Source of the DNA: Aquatica leii
Taxonomy: Eukaryota > Arthropoda > Insecta > Coleoptera > Lampyridae
Assembly (NCBI GenBank): GCA_035610365.1
Contig: CM069438.1
Location: 48,914,837-48,978,836, forward strand
Length of the DNA stretch: 64,000 bases
Direction: 5' to 3'
Within the stretch, counting starts at the first letter, position 1. The number at the start of each line of letters is the position of its first letter. The translations under genes were made by a program, and so were the position numbers. Shown here in pieces: positions 11,477-23,398 of the stretch. The notes beneath the pieces were generated by a model, which saw nothing but the letters and a program-made list of their open reading frames with translations, was not told the DNA's origin and ran no database searches.

Positions 11477-14450
11477 CAATATATTTTTGTATCAAATTGT
11501 TATTTGCCACATGTCGATATCTGCTTTGTCATCAGCCAGTATTGTGACAGACGATCTACTAATGATCGATTTAATTGGCAATTCAAATTTCAATCAAAAT
11601 GATCCATCATGAATTTGCGACTGAAGAAAAGGTAGTTTTGCTTGTCGACATATTTTGCTAACATCGACAATCATCAGTGGAACCACTATTGTTTTGTTGT
11701 TTTATTACGGCGTTCTTATGGTTTGTTATTTAACTTTTGTATTTGGTGGCAGCTCGCCGTATCTCTTCTGCTTTAAAGGGATCTTTAAGTCGTTATGAAG
11801 CGCGTCGTTGGTGATATACCATGAAGCATTGTTTTCAGCACTTTAGATTGGAACATTTGTATGATTTTTAGGTTTCTTGACTTGGCGCATCTCCACAGCT
11901 GGAGCCGATATGTTCATATCGGTTTGACTATAACAGTAACTTGTTGTTTAGCGAGAGCTTGGATGTTTGTCCAACACGCCAATAAGGATAAGTCCAAAGT
12001 ATTTTGTTTCCGTTTTAGCAGGTATAAGTTATTGACGTTATTGATGGTTACAGGAGAGCAGTGGTCGTGCCTGATGGTGATTGTGATTTGGACTAATTTT
12101 GTTTGATAGATTTTTGGGGGGGATTATTGGGATATGTCGGCAGTGTAGATTAGGAATAGCAGAAGTTCTAGAACACTCCTCTGAGGAACACCGGATTCGA
12201 TAGTGCCACACTTCATCGAATGCTTGTGAAATGTTAAGGAATACTGCATTGCAGAATTTCTTGTCTTCAATAATCTTGGCAATTGGAGAGGAGGGCGTTC
12301 TAGGAATCTAAACTGGTGGTTAGGTAATCAGGGGCTCATGCTCGACGTATATCCTCTTAAGTAGGAGTCTTTCTTTGATATGGTGATGGTTTGTGTAGAG
12401 GTTTTTGTGATGTGTGTATCGAGATGATTTCAGTGTATTTGCATATTATGGAGTAGTAGGACAGACTTAACCTTTAGTTAAAAATTACTGCGAGTAGAAC
12501 TATGGCTTTGCAAGATAATTTCTTTAATATTTGTCCGGTTATTAAATCGTAGCTTGGAGCTTTGTATGTGCTTGTATTATCTATTTCTCTCTTAACTTTT
12601 GTTTAGTAGGGTTTTATGGGAGGGGACATTTGGAGTGGAATATCGGTTGAGTTTCTTACGAGAAACTCGGGTTTCTAGAGTTGAGATGGCAAAATAAAAA
12701 GTTCCACCGGTCTTCTCATAACCAAACAAAGCAACGGCCAGCACAGCTTCTTCGGAGAGGGATCGCAGGCTTTGTTATGTGTAATTATAATGTGAATTCA
12801 ATAAAAGGCGCCAAGACGATGAAAAATTAAAGTCGAGGGAGACCGTCTAACTCGCCTCGTAGTACACGAAGAATAAATAACATTACAAAAATAATAACAC
12901 CGGATATATATATTTATTGTATCACAGAAGTCGAAACAAGTATAGCGATGTAAATTCTTGAAAAACATACACACGTAGGTTGACTAAATTAGAAATTTGT
13001 GCCGAGTGGCGAGCAACACACTGTGCAACAAAATGCTCTTGCCGGACTAGATAATGACATACATATAGCGTCTAAATAGATAAATACATATACTTAAATC
13101 GTAGATAAATCAAGCAATTAAGCTTTCGAGATTCGATGTGCACAAACGATAAATTCGCGAAGCACAAAAATACAATTAATTGTGTTAAGTTAACATGCAC
13201 GTACGGTCCTCAACGACCTAGTCCCCGAAACACGAATAACAAATTTGAAATAGTAATACTTACAAGCTGGACCTTACTCGGACTGTTAGCTAACATCCGC
13301 CTCTGGTACACCTAATAAATACTATTAAACCCCGATCGGAACGGGCATATCCGTTTAACACAAGTAACAAAAAAAAGTTTGGTTAGCATCCAATTATTAC
13401 GAACGTAAGTGCGCAGCGTTTCCCTGTGACTTAATCGATTAAATTCCCCATGTTTGACTTCATAACAGAAAAGAATAGTCCTGGCGGTTCTCAACCTTCG
13501 ACGGTGGATATTATCAGTACGTATCACTACTTCGACGTCATGGAATGTTTCCAATACGACCACCTGTTGGTTATCTTAATTGATAACGCCGGACAATTGG
13601 TGACTACCAAGATCCGCTACAGAAAATTAGTAGGTGTCAATTTAAACCCACAATAAAGAAAATTGTATACCACTTACCCCGTTTCAACCTTCCACAAATA
13701 AACGCATTAGAAATTTGTAGCGTGACACAATTTAACGGTGAAGGTTAAACCCGGGCATACAAATAAAGTGAACTCGACAAAGATTTAATGTAAAATGACT
13801 GCGGATATGCTGTCACAATTGTGACAGTCTGGCGCAAGAGCAGAACGATCCTGACAAGTTTCATAATATCTACCGAGACATTTTCCTTACTCGCGAATTG
13901 AACTACTAAGTTCTTATTTTAACGTTACAAGTTTTACTTCTCTGTCATTGCCATCTGGATCGGGTTTGAATGTTTCAGTTAAATATGTTCCAAAAGTGTC
14001 AGTCTATTTTTTTAAGGTTTTTTGCAGCGCTTGATTGTCTGGTAATGTAATGTTAGAAGGTAGTATTTTCCGCTTCTTTGAGTGCTGTTTTTAATTCGTG
14101 GATAGTCTGTTGTAATTATCTTAATCTGCATTGTCTCTTGACTTATGCTATATTATCTTATCTATGCGTTTCTGGGTTATTAATTGACGGATACGCAGCG
14201 GTGTGTTGATAGTATTGGTGTAGTAAGGTTGCCTAGAGGTATAGAGTGCTGCTTCTTGCGCTAATCTAGTAAAATATGTTACTGCTTCATCTAGGTCATC
14301 AGGCAATTTTATTCGTTACTTGAAATTTATCTTTGTTTCTATGTAGTCTTGAAAATTGTTCCAGTCAGTTGTGCTGATACTTACGAGAACCGAAGTATGG
14401 TCCATTCAGATATCAAAGTTAGATTTCACTATCCATTTCCTTCTAAGCTT
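11477..14450 (-). mobile_element. Jockey-type LINE, copy B, split by an LTR-like insertion
   Basis: Same family as copy A, with the same 3' end sequence (caatatat...gtatcaaattgttatttgcca). Reading leftward from 14440: the end of the endonuclease (DHTSVLVSIS), then the linker (WNNFQDYIETK; EAALYTSRQPYYTN; RIRQLITQKR), then FGTYLTETFKPDPDGND ending near 13920. After the foreign LTR-like block the RT continues from about 12720 (REIDNTSTYKAPSYDLI, then ILKKLSCKAIVLL and KKFCNAVFLNISQAFDEVW near 12210) to the tail near 11640. A part of the RT between about 12118 and 12130 is missing relative to copy A. Confidence 0.75.
12740..13860. mobile_element. LTR-like fossil inserted in LINE copy B
   Basis: It contains the ordered family blocks also seen at 8.4-9.2 kb: aaaaggcgcca (12803), atatatttattgtatcacagaag (split here at 12905-12930), cgtaggtt (12976), ggcgagcaacacactgtgc (13010) and acttaca near 13257. 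Right of it comes tgtcacaattgtgacagtct followed by GGCGC (about 13813-13835), resembling an LTR end next to a primer-site-like motif. It interrupts a LINE whose two halves continue on either side. No internal coding region remains, so a solo LTR or a short fragment is likely. Exact ends are uncertain. Confidence 0.55.
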
Positions 14451-14454
14451 TTCG

Positions 14455-14700
14455 TTTACTATATAGTAAGTAAGTAAGTCGGAAAGCTTTTTAGTACCTG
14501 CCGACTAGTATGTCGGAACGACTGACAACGTAGATGACAAGAATTAGATTAGGAAAATATAATACTTACAGTTTAGTTTTTTTTAAGAATGCTACTAGCT
14601 AGCGGCATTTTTTCGGAAATTTCTAAAATTTGTTGAAATAAACGAAGCTGTACGTACGGTGTTATCACAAGTAAATTTCTCTTGGTTCATACGATTAATG
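14455..14700. repeat. Partial copy of the 8.4-9.2 kb LTR-like repeat
   Basis: The block 14516-14696 matches 8970-9148 almost base for base (cgtagatgacaagaatta, acttacagtttagttt, agctagtggcag/agctagcggcat, gtacgtacggtgttatcac). By eye roughly nine bases in ten agree, so these are the least diverged copies of the family in the window. A short gtaagtaagtaagt tract (about 14464-14477) lies at the left end. Confidence 0.7.
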
Positions 14701-15189
14701 AAAAAATTAAATGTGCCAAGTTTTCCCCAAATTTATTATATGATTTTGTTAAGTGAGCCCTCCAGTACAATTGGAATTTTATCTAATACTCGAAGGTTTT
14801 GATATTTTTAGTGAGAGTGACGTGACATCATCATGGAAATTTTCCCAATAAATAAACCAGTTTTACTAGCTTCACATTGAAGGAACAGGTGTGTATGTAC
14901 AGAAACCGCCCAATAAAAACTTTACGAAAGTAGTATAAATGCTTCGCCCAATAATCGCATGGATACGTATTGATAATTAGTCAATAGTCTCGTTGGGCGC
15001 ACATAACGTTATATGATGTCCGACCTATTTCATTGTCACTGGATAGATAATTTTTTTTTCATGGAACTATGTAGTCAAACTTTTTCGGCTTGACAGCAAT
15101 CTCTCTAATGCAGTGTCTTAAACAGTGCAAATATCATACCAAAACATTTTTAACATAACAACTTAGATTAAAAAACAGTTCTCAAACAA

Positions 15190-15600
15190 CAAATTATGTC
15201 ATACATATATCAGTCTTACTCGCTGAAACAATTTATGCAAATGAAAATAGATTTTATATCTCGGACATACGCTGAATCATTATCAAAAAACTTTTTCTGT
15301 GACACGACCTTTATTTTTTTTTGTGTTTGCTCTTCTCTAAAAGCTTTTTTTGATCGTCGTGCCTGTAAGAATTGCAGTAGGAACGTTATCTTTTGTAACG
15401 GTTAAATATTAACTTGTACTTTTTTTAGACTGACAGATAGGCAACTTTGGCACCGCCGATGTATGAAGGCCTGACCTCGACAATTGGGTTGCGTGGTGCC
15501 ACACCAGATGTCGCAGGTTGTCGTTCATTTCTCAATATAACGTTTTTGGTACTTCTGCTTTTCGTTGCACCAAGTAAGGTTGTGTTGACGTTTTACTAAA
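15190..15600 (-). pseudogene. Second pogo-like transposase tail
   Basis: 15223-15405 aligns with the 3' portion of the pogo-like gene at 10219-10505, sharing atgcaaa.aaaatagatttta, ctgtgacacgacct, tttgctctt and tgtaagaattgcagta. The section that encodes the Cys/His tail in the 10-kb copy is deleted here. Upstream (15.42-15.6 kb) the reverse strand gives VRPSYIGGAK, where relatives have V-R-P-F-P-K. Only the C-terminal end is left. The plus-strand 69-residue frame here is a shadow. Confidence 0.6.
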
Positions 15601-17450
15601 AAATAAAACGAAAAGGGATGTAACCGGCGTTGAAATTTAGCAGTGAATCTTTTATGGACCCCGTAATTAGATTCGTCTGGCTGAATTTGCGGTTTTCTTT
15701 TTTTTACGATTGATTAGTTCGATGTTAGCATCGAAAACGTTTTGCTCGTTATTTTATTACGTTTGATTTAAGTTTATTTGTATTTTATAGTTATTTCACA
15801 ATTATTTCTGGTGTTTTTTTAAATTTTTAAACGCATAAATCTCTGTGGTCTTGATTTTGATTAAGTGTTTTTACTTCTGGGTATTTCAATGTAATAACAA
15901 CTCTATCTAATTTATGACTTCCTGTTTGGAATGTAATTTGATCGATTTTTCTTAGAATCTACTTTTGTTTATGTTGAGGTCATTTACGAGCGTGATTTGG
16001 ATCACTTGATAATTTAATTAAGCAAGCGTTTCGTGAGAACATTTTCTTTCTTTAGTGTGCGTACGTGACATGACGCAGGTGGCCACTATAACAAAGATTT
16101 TACGGCGCAAGTTCGTTGAATTAAGTGGGATTACGAGGAGTTAAAAGGAGTAAAATTTTGATTTTGAGAGAGATCTTTTCTTGGTCGCAATTAAGAAATA
16201 CCTGGTTCCGTGACGTAGTCAAGGGTTCGGGGAAGTTAAACAAATGGTACCGTGAAAATTAAGTGGTGTGATAGGAAATATTGGTTTTCTAAGTTCGTAA
16301 TTTTACGGTTTAATGAACTTCATGGTATCCATAAAAAAGCTCACGTTCGAGTTAGATTTATTTACGATGTGTTATGCTGAGAATCCAATTTTCGCTTTTG
16401 TGCGGATTTCAATGCTGAATTAAAACATATCTTCCGCCGGAATTCTATTGTTTGGGGGCACCACCGACCTTGTATTCGACTACTGTACACCTAGACCGTC
16501 CCGAGTTCAATCTAAATTCGTAGCTTCTGGAACCACTGTGCCCAGCAGTTTACCTGGAGTATACAATTGAGTCAAGGTATTTATCGAATTTGATATTATC
16601 GTGAAGTGAATTACGATTGGTATGATTTAAAAGCTTTGTATTTCAAGTAAAATTACAAGTCTCGAAATGAAAGAAAAACAATAATGTAGCTAATAATGTT
16701 AGTATTTGACGAAAATACGTGATAAAAGAATTTTCGTCGAAGTAGTAAAGTTTTACTATCAATAACGAATTATTTTACCTTTTATATTCAAGTAAGTTTA
16801 TTTATGTAATGCGCCCACGGCCGTGATTTTAGATAAATTAAGATTAATTAATTTGTGCTTTGTTTTATTTCTTTAAATTCTGAATTTTGTATTTTATTAT
16901 TTTGTTTTTGTGCCTTTATTCAATCGTTTTACGTATTTTTTTGTTTTGGTTGTTTTGTTTTGGTTAATTTTGCGAATTTCAATACCAGTATTTTGTTTGA
17001 TTTTATTATTACTATTCAAGCTTTTTTTTTTAATTTCAAATAAATGTTAAATTGTTAAATGTAAAGAGCTTTTACTGATTCAGCCGCCGCGAACGTAATT
17101 TTTTTTTTAAGTACATTTCAGAGTTTAGTAAGTTACAACTCAAGGTAAGTCCAGGGGTTGTAACCAACCAGATGAGCTTCTGGGTTATCAGGGGTCCAGA
17201 AGCTACAATCATCGTGTCCTTGATTGGCGCCCTAACCGATTTTGGGTTTTTACCTTTTTTTTATTTCGCTTTTATGTCAATCTCGTTTCCAAGTTATCAC
17301 GGAATTTTAAAATATAACCCACCCCGTCTCCACTGAGCAGCGGCACAACATCATTTGTGTTACCTCATTTCAGGCAGTAACATAGTTCCATCTTTTGCAT
17401 GTAACAGGGATAGTAAAATCTCAGGGGACGACGTACCGATGTATTTCTGA
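15600..17450. other. No gene seen; possible LTR end with primer-site-like motif near 17.22 kb
   Basis: AT-rich with moderately complex patches (16060-16260, 16440-16570). At about 17130-17240 an inverted pair agcttctgg/ccagaagct precedes attggcgccctaaccga. The tggcgccc core resembles a tRNA-Lys-type retroelement primer site on the plus strand. No retroelement gene is recognised next to it, so this is only a hint. Confidence 0.35.
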
Positions 17451-17460
17451 TCAGCACATA

Positions 17461-17637
17461 TTGTAGCTTCTATTGGGTACTCCTGTAATTAAGCTGGCAC
17501 GGCATACTCTTGTAACTAAGCTTCTATGTGATGCTCCTGGAATTAAGCTTGCTATGACATACTCCTGTGATTAAACTTCTATAGCATGCTTCTGTAATTC
17601 AGTTTTGATGGCATATCTCTGTACGTAAGTGGAGGTA
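17461..17637. repeat. Minisatellite, about 27-bp unit, six to seven copies
   Basis: Successive units follow the pattern tgtaattaagcttctatgg.atactcc. Starts can be seen at about 17461, 17483, 17510, 17537, 17565, 17592 and 17619. Units differ by several bases and by one-base length changes. No coding potential is visible. Confidence 0.8.
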
Positions 17638-17639
17638 GT

Positions 17640-18230
17640 CTAATTGCCGTGGAGTTCTTTTAAAAGTATTTACTTTCAAATTATTTCAACGGTGAAAACA
17701 CCGGTGAAAAAACGCTGTGTTTATCCTACCGCGATCGCGTGCTGTTGGGGTGTTTTGGATGTAAAAAGATTAGAAGTACGCGTCGAAATTTGATGTGATG
17801 CTGCCGGGTAATACAATTCCATGTAAATATTTGACTCGCGAACTTGACGTCAAGGCCACGGGTGGATTGTAATCAAATCAATTACGCGAACGTATCTAAC
17901 TATTATTGTTGGTGAAATGCGGCGGTATATTAAAAGTACCTGTTTCCAGGGTCTACTTTAGACTTGTTGTTTTACATTTTCAGTATTTGTATTATAATCA
18001 TAACAATACCAGTGGCGTAGCAACAGGAGAAGTAAAAAAATTTATAAATAACAACGATTCGACTACTATCTCTATTTTCCTTCGTGAGGGTCGGTTGTCG
18101 TAGATAAACGATACAAAAAAAAATTAATAAACGAAACTGTCATTTTCTTACTTGAACAAGGGTTTTATTTCTTAATGTAGTTTAGGTATTGCGGGTCTGG
18201 GATTTTTTTTCTCTAGCCTAGGCTTTTAGT
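17640..18230. other. No gene seen
   Basis: Mixed AT-rich DNA. The 65-residue plus-strand frame at 17906-18103 resembles nothing I recognise. The stretch may be leader or LTR sequence of the Gypsy fossil to the right, but nothing confirms it. Confidence 0.3.
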
Positions 18231-18234
18231 ACAT

Positions 18235-18360
18235 CACTCATCCGTAAGAAAAGGTGGCGCAAAGGGCATTGGCTTATTGGAAGAGTACTTTTGTCTAATC
18301 ATCCGATCCACGACCATCTGCGACGAAGCTAGCCGAATTTTGTGTAGTCTACGGTATTGA
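18235..18360 (-). pseudogene. LINE reverse-transcriptase tail fragment
   Basis: It shares gatccacgaccatct.cga and the flanking aaaggtggcgca/aaaggtgtcgca with 25050-25140, where the reverse strand reads like the C-terminal tail of an RTE/CR1-like LINE (DDLLRIA, RW, then a Trp-Leu-containing end). This short copy gives the same spacing but no readable frame. Confidence 0.4.
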
Positions 18361-18449
18361 TTGTTGATTCTAGTTGAGTAGTCATTGATTTGAGAATTTC
18401 GTTAGCAAAACAATTACTTTTGTGACCGATGACAATATTTAAAGACTAG

Positions 18450-19700
18450 ATCAGGTAGTTAACTACATCATCAAAGTTAACAATGCTTTATATAACCGGA
18501 CCTAGACTTTTCAAACTGGAAAACAGTTTGTCTGTAGTAAACATTGTTAGCAGGTGTTGAAGCTCTTTTGCTGTGACTGGCAACTATCTGGAGATACAGT
18601 GCATCTTAAGAAGTTTATTTGCCATAAGCTTAAATCGGATTTTGATGCGTTATTGACCACACCGTAGTCTTAAAACGGTTGAAAGAGCTGGCGTAAGTGG
18701 TCTGTGTGTTGTTCGGGCGATGACAACGTTGTCTATAGAACGCTAGAAAGTTTGTGGGATATTGCAAAGATCAAAACTCGTGCATAAATTCAAAAACGTT
18801 TTTGGTTCAGTTTATCAACAAGATATGACCGACACAATCTAGACTTTTAGATTACTTCAAGGTTTAGTAGATACACTGATTCTCGACTTACATCTTGATG
18901 TCGCTCTACGCACCTCGACAAGTTCCGGTTCCGGTTTCATTTCAATGTAGTGTTCAATTTTATGTTTTTTTGTTGAAGGAAGATCTACCTCTTTATGTTT
19001 TTGTCAATGCTAAGGAAGACAAATTATGTGGTAATCAAGGGAGTAGTAGCTCGTACACTTGGACGCCGGAGTTTATACAGGTTTGTGAAAATTATTTTTT
19101 TTTAATTTTTTTGGAAGGAACGGTTTTGCTACGGGTGCAGATAGTTTAATTAATGCCATGACCAAAAGTTTCTTTTTGTCTTTTGTTTGTGCATTTACAA
19201 TATTAGGGTAATGTGTAGTATCTATGACTGACTCCAGTCGAATCACTGAACTTTTGTAAAGAATGAATTTGAAAAAGCGATAAATAGAGAAAGATCTTAA
19301 AAAAATTCTTTGCAAGATCAAAAACAATGGCGTCTAGGACGCGACAAACAGTCACGGTTGCTGTAATACATTTGCTAGTTAACATTTTTTTGCAGAAACG
19401 GTGTATGCCAGAAAGTCTATTTGTTGTTGATCTTCCTGAAGCAGTTAGAAGAGCTACATCTTGCTTGGACGACACTGAAGCGATGACAATGTCATCCATG
19501 AAATGTTAGAAAGTTTGTTGGATATTACAAAGACCAAATCTCATTTAGATAAATTCAAGCAGTTTGAAACGTTTAGTAATCACTGCTTCAGTGGTATTTG
19601 ATGAAATGCTTTCACCAATTCAGTCATGTAAAGTATTGGGACACTCAAATTACTTCTAGGTTAACTAGATGCTCGCATTTTCGATGTGCAATTTGTTGTT
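18450..19700 (-). mobile_element. Ty3/Gypsy reverse-transcriptase fossils, two adjacent copies
   Basis: LTR-retrotransposon pol remnants on the minus strand. At about 18720-18590 the reverse strand reads SPEQHTDHLRQLFQ followed by NASKSDLSLWQINFL, the Gypsy RT block after the catalytic motif. At about 19610-19440 it reads KLLEFIQMRFGLCNIQQTF followed by FMDDI, the block that includes the catalytic motif. The DNA around the motif is duplicated (18725-18790 and 19480-19560). Both copies are broken in many places and look old. No LTR could be paired with them. Confidence 0.6.
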
Positions 19701-19934
19701 GTTCTATGCGACTAGGCAATTCCGACGTCGTTTCAGCGTGGTGTCTAATTTCATGTTTTTCAGAAAAAGTGCATTATTTTTGGAATTTTTTTGAAAATAT
19801 TAAGAAAATTGGTATTCTATTGAACATTGACGTGAGTGAAAAATTTTATTTAGTAGAAACCATTATTGCTTGGTTTCAAACAATACTACCTTTTGAGGAA
19901 CTCATTTTTAGTTCTGGGGTTACCACATGTTAGA

Positions 19935-22650
19935 ATTAAATACGACACAGTTTGTCTTAGTTAATTAAACTAAACTAAGCAACTAAACCTAAAAATTTAA
20001 CAGCCAACACAGCTGTGTTTACTCGCTACAAACTCATTACCCAAAAGAATTTTTTTAAATAAATTTTAAATAGTTCACGTAAACAAAAATTTGATTAAAT
20101 TTTTAAAAATTACATCACACATCTTAATTAATTCAAATTGTAGAATGAATTACATTAACAGGCTCTTTTGGTTTAAGTGTAACATAAAAAAAAACTTACT
20201 TTCAGAAGTAGTTTTCTAACCTCCTTTTATACAGTTTGGCTAAATTTAGTTAAACAAAGTTTATTAGAGTAAAAGGTCCTGATCTAAGTTTCTTGTAACT
20301 GTGAAAGGCTACTTGTTAAAATGTTGCGGTCAAATTTATAGTTACATATCTTCTTTAGTGTTTAACTTTTTGTTTGTTTTTCGTATTTAGTTGTTACTTA
20401 CAATGATTTGTTGGAACAAATACTTTTTTAATCAAGGCATAATGTTTTTATTAAAACAAAATGTTTTAAATGTCACTTGGGTATTATTACACGTTTTTGG
20501 TTTGTAAATAAATTATGGCTGTTACAAAAATATTGATTAGTTAGGAAAACCAAATGCAATGTCGAAAAAAATTATTTAAATATCTATGTTTAATCGAACC
20601 ATTTTGTTAACATTAAAATTAGTGCTAGCTACTGTAATAATTTGGTTTTATCAATATCCTATTTGTTTTCATCGTGGAGGCTTAATTTTATTATGTTAAA
20701 AAGTTGGCGTGTTATAATTTTTCGAGTATAAAATTTGTCCTCGACACGCCCACTTTTCGTGGTTGACTGTCAAATTTTAAAAGCGCGAATTATTTTTTCT
20801 TTTGGTAACGTTTTGTGCAACACAGACCTCCGTTTAGCGGTGTCTAGGCCCAACAAGGTTTTTATCATTAAGTTATTTTACGCGATTCCGCGTGAATATG
20901 AAATTGAATTTTGTGGTTATCTGAGTGAAAGCTTATTTGGGTTATGCGGCTATTTTTTTTGTATTGGGGGTTTAAATCGATTCTTTCATAATTGCCTTCA
21001 GCGGTTTTTTGTGTTCCTTACACGTTTCCTTTATCGGTGAAGATAACAAACCAATGGCATATTTGAAAAAATTTTCATGACGTCACAGTACTGTAATTTA
21101 ACCATTCACACCGTCAAGGGGTTGGAGGCTTTTAGGATTGCGATTTCTTTTGTAAGGAACTTTTACTATCAATTACTAGATTAAGTCGAAGGGAAACGCT
21201 GCACATTCGCTATCTTCAATGATTATATGATTTAAAAACGGAATTTGCTTGTTATAACGCCGTATGTACGTTTTGTGTTAGGATTTCATATTACGTTTTA
21301 GGTAATTCAGGTACGGACCTAGCTAGATCCTTACTGGATAAAACATAACGGTAAGTATTACAATTTCTGTACATGTCAGGTTGTTAACACAATTAATTAT
21401 ACAGAATGTTTTTTTAGTTTAGCAACTTTTATAATTTCTTTGTCTTTATTATTTCTCATTTGGTATAAGTTTTATCACACGTCTTAGATTCAATTTAATT
21501 TTATATTGCACGTTGACAATTCGTATTAGTCGTAGCGTATGTTTTAGATTTTACACATTTATACATTAGCCCTTGTCGATTGATTAGAAATGATTTTTTT
21601 TTGGAGGAACATTAACCTTTTTCCACATTTATTTTTTGCTGTAAGAGATGCTTCATAAAAACTGCAATGTATGTTTCTCTTTAAAGCAAAATACAGAGCA
21701 TAACTGTTATTGACGATTTTGAAGAGGTCATAACTTTCTTTTTATATATTTGATGCATCTCTTCGAAATGAGATTTCCTATAGTTATTGAAAAAATTGGT
21801 TTCATTGCAGTCTAGTGGGTTTTTTGAAGGAACACTTTTTATGCGTCTTCTAGATGATCAAAATGTGGAAATACTATTTTGTGATTAACAGCTTCATGAT
21901 TTTGTTTTATTTATTGCTGTACAATCCACCCGTCGGTTTGAAATTATTTTAAAAACATTTGACTCAATAGTATCAGGGTTTATTGATTTTAATTTCTTTA
22001 ACGATTTGGTAGCTAAACTTTACATTTAACTGGGTGTAGTTGGGTTTAAAGAAAGGACCCCGAGCCTTTCCCAATTTGGCTGTAATGAACTTTAAGTTAA
22101 GCAAAATGGCGTAAGGTAACCATTACTTGCGAGTAATTGATTCGAAAAAAGTCGATCTAACTCCTTCAATACAAACAAAGAATCTTCATTTCATTCCAAT
22201 CGGATTGACAAAGTTTCTACTAAAAACAATCTACCCACGGCAAACACCAACCTAGAAATGGTCTCCGGATGGTCGGACACGAAATGCTAATATCGTATCG
22301 CCAGTGCAGAGACACGTAACACATTTTGCCTATTTAACTCTGTTGTGTGGCTAGACGGATTAGCAAGCCTACACCGTCTGTAACTGTTCTAGGACGTACT
22401 GTTACTTAGTTTTAAGGTCTTATGGCTGCTTGACTACCGTAAGCAGATATTGGGGGTAAAGAATTGTCAATGCAATTGTGCAAACGCCGCTAAAGTGAAC
22501 TACTGGACGGCCGTTTTGCCCTTTTGGGGCTCATCAGCAGTAGGAGATACACTCTAATGTAGTTCCCACAACTGCATTGACGTTCCTATAGCTATAGCAA
22601 TGTCCTTTTACGTTGTGGCTTTATCCCGATGAATTGTTCAAAGCTTATTT
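19935..22650. other. No gene recognised in 2.7 kb
   Basis: AT-rich on both strands to about 20700. Then a more balanced stretch (20700-21350) includes a 101-residue plus-strand frame at 20735-21040 that matches no family I know. Another balanced stretch lies at 22060-22650. Either could be LTR or UTR sequence of retroelements not otherwise seen here. There is no support for a host exon. Confidence 0.4.
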
Positions 22651-22659
22651 TGAATTTCG

Positions 22660-22770
22660 CGGGTGTTAAACTAATTTCAACGTGTTTACCGCCGTTTATA
22701 GCTATTTACAGTAAACTTTAGATACATAGTAAAATTACACTATGAGATGGCTCTGCCATCAAACACTTCT
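22660..22770. repeat. Short dispersed repeat, copy 1 (copy 2 at 63.37 kb)
   Basis: The blocks gcgggtgt.aaa, caacgt.tt, tatttacagtaaa and ctatgagatggctctgccat occur in the same order and strand at 63372-63472. The element is unidentified. Both copies are within a few kb of retroelement fossils. Confidence 0.65.
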
Positions 22771-23398
22771 TAATTGTACTATTTCGTAGTTATGCATACC
22801 TTGCTGCTTCTGCAAACATTTATTAAAACGGAAAATATTTGGAAATTAATTGGGCGATTGCATCTTCAGGTACAAACGCCAAAGCGGGAATCACTCTGAT
22901 CCAACGCGCTAACTCGTAATCATTTTGGTATCGGCTTTTGAAACTTTTACTCTGAACGTCTCTTCAGACGGATTGCAATACTTGAAAGAAACATCCTCTT
23001 TTGAAAATACCTGAAAATACCGCTTAGATAGCAGCGAGTTTGAAATCCGTCATAACTAGATTAACGGCAGTCCTGGTTAGAAACGTTTTAATTCTTGCAA
23101 AACTTCTCTATAGGTACATACCTCTTGTTTTACTTGGTAAAAGAGTGTACACTAATAGTACAACGGCATTGTATTTGGTGGTTTAGGTTGTGTAAATTTG
23201 TTGAAACATGGCTGGCACTTTTAAATTTAGTACATTACTAAGGGAAAAACAGTTGAGGGGCAAATCGATTAAGGGACAAAACGGCTGGATACGAAACGGT
23301 AGAGACGGTGGCAAAACGTTATTGAAAATTTTGTTTCACACGTGATTTTGTGTACTACACGTTTTTTAATTTGTGACAAGTCTGTTTGTCTGTTAGGC

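Noticed and set aside
14464-14477. Short gtaa tandem run as a possible target-site or telomere-like repeat
   Set aside because: Only about three to four units and not a TTAGG-type insect telomere repeat.
19598-19933. 111-residue plus-strand frame
   Set aside because: Lies antisense to the Ty3/Gypsy RT fossil, which explains the sequence better.
20735-21040. 101-residue plus-strand open frame
   Set aside because: No family resemblance, no neighbouring exon signal, and hydrophobic low-complexity stretches; length is plausible by chance.
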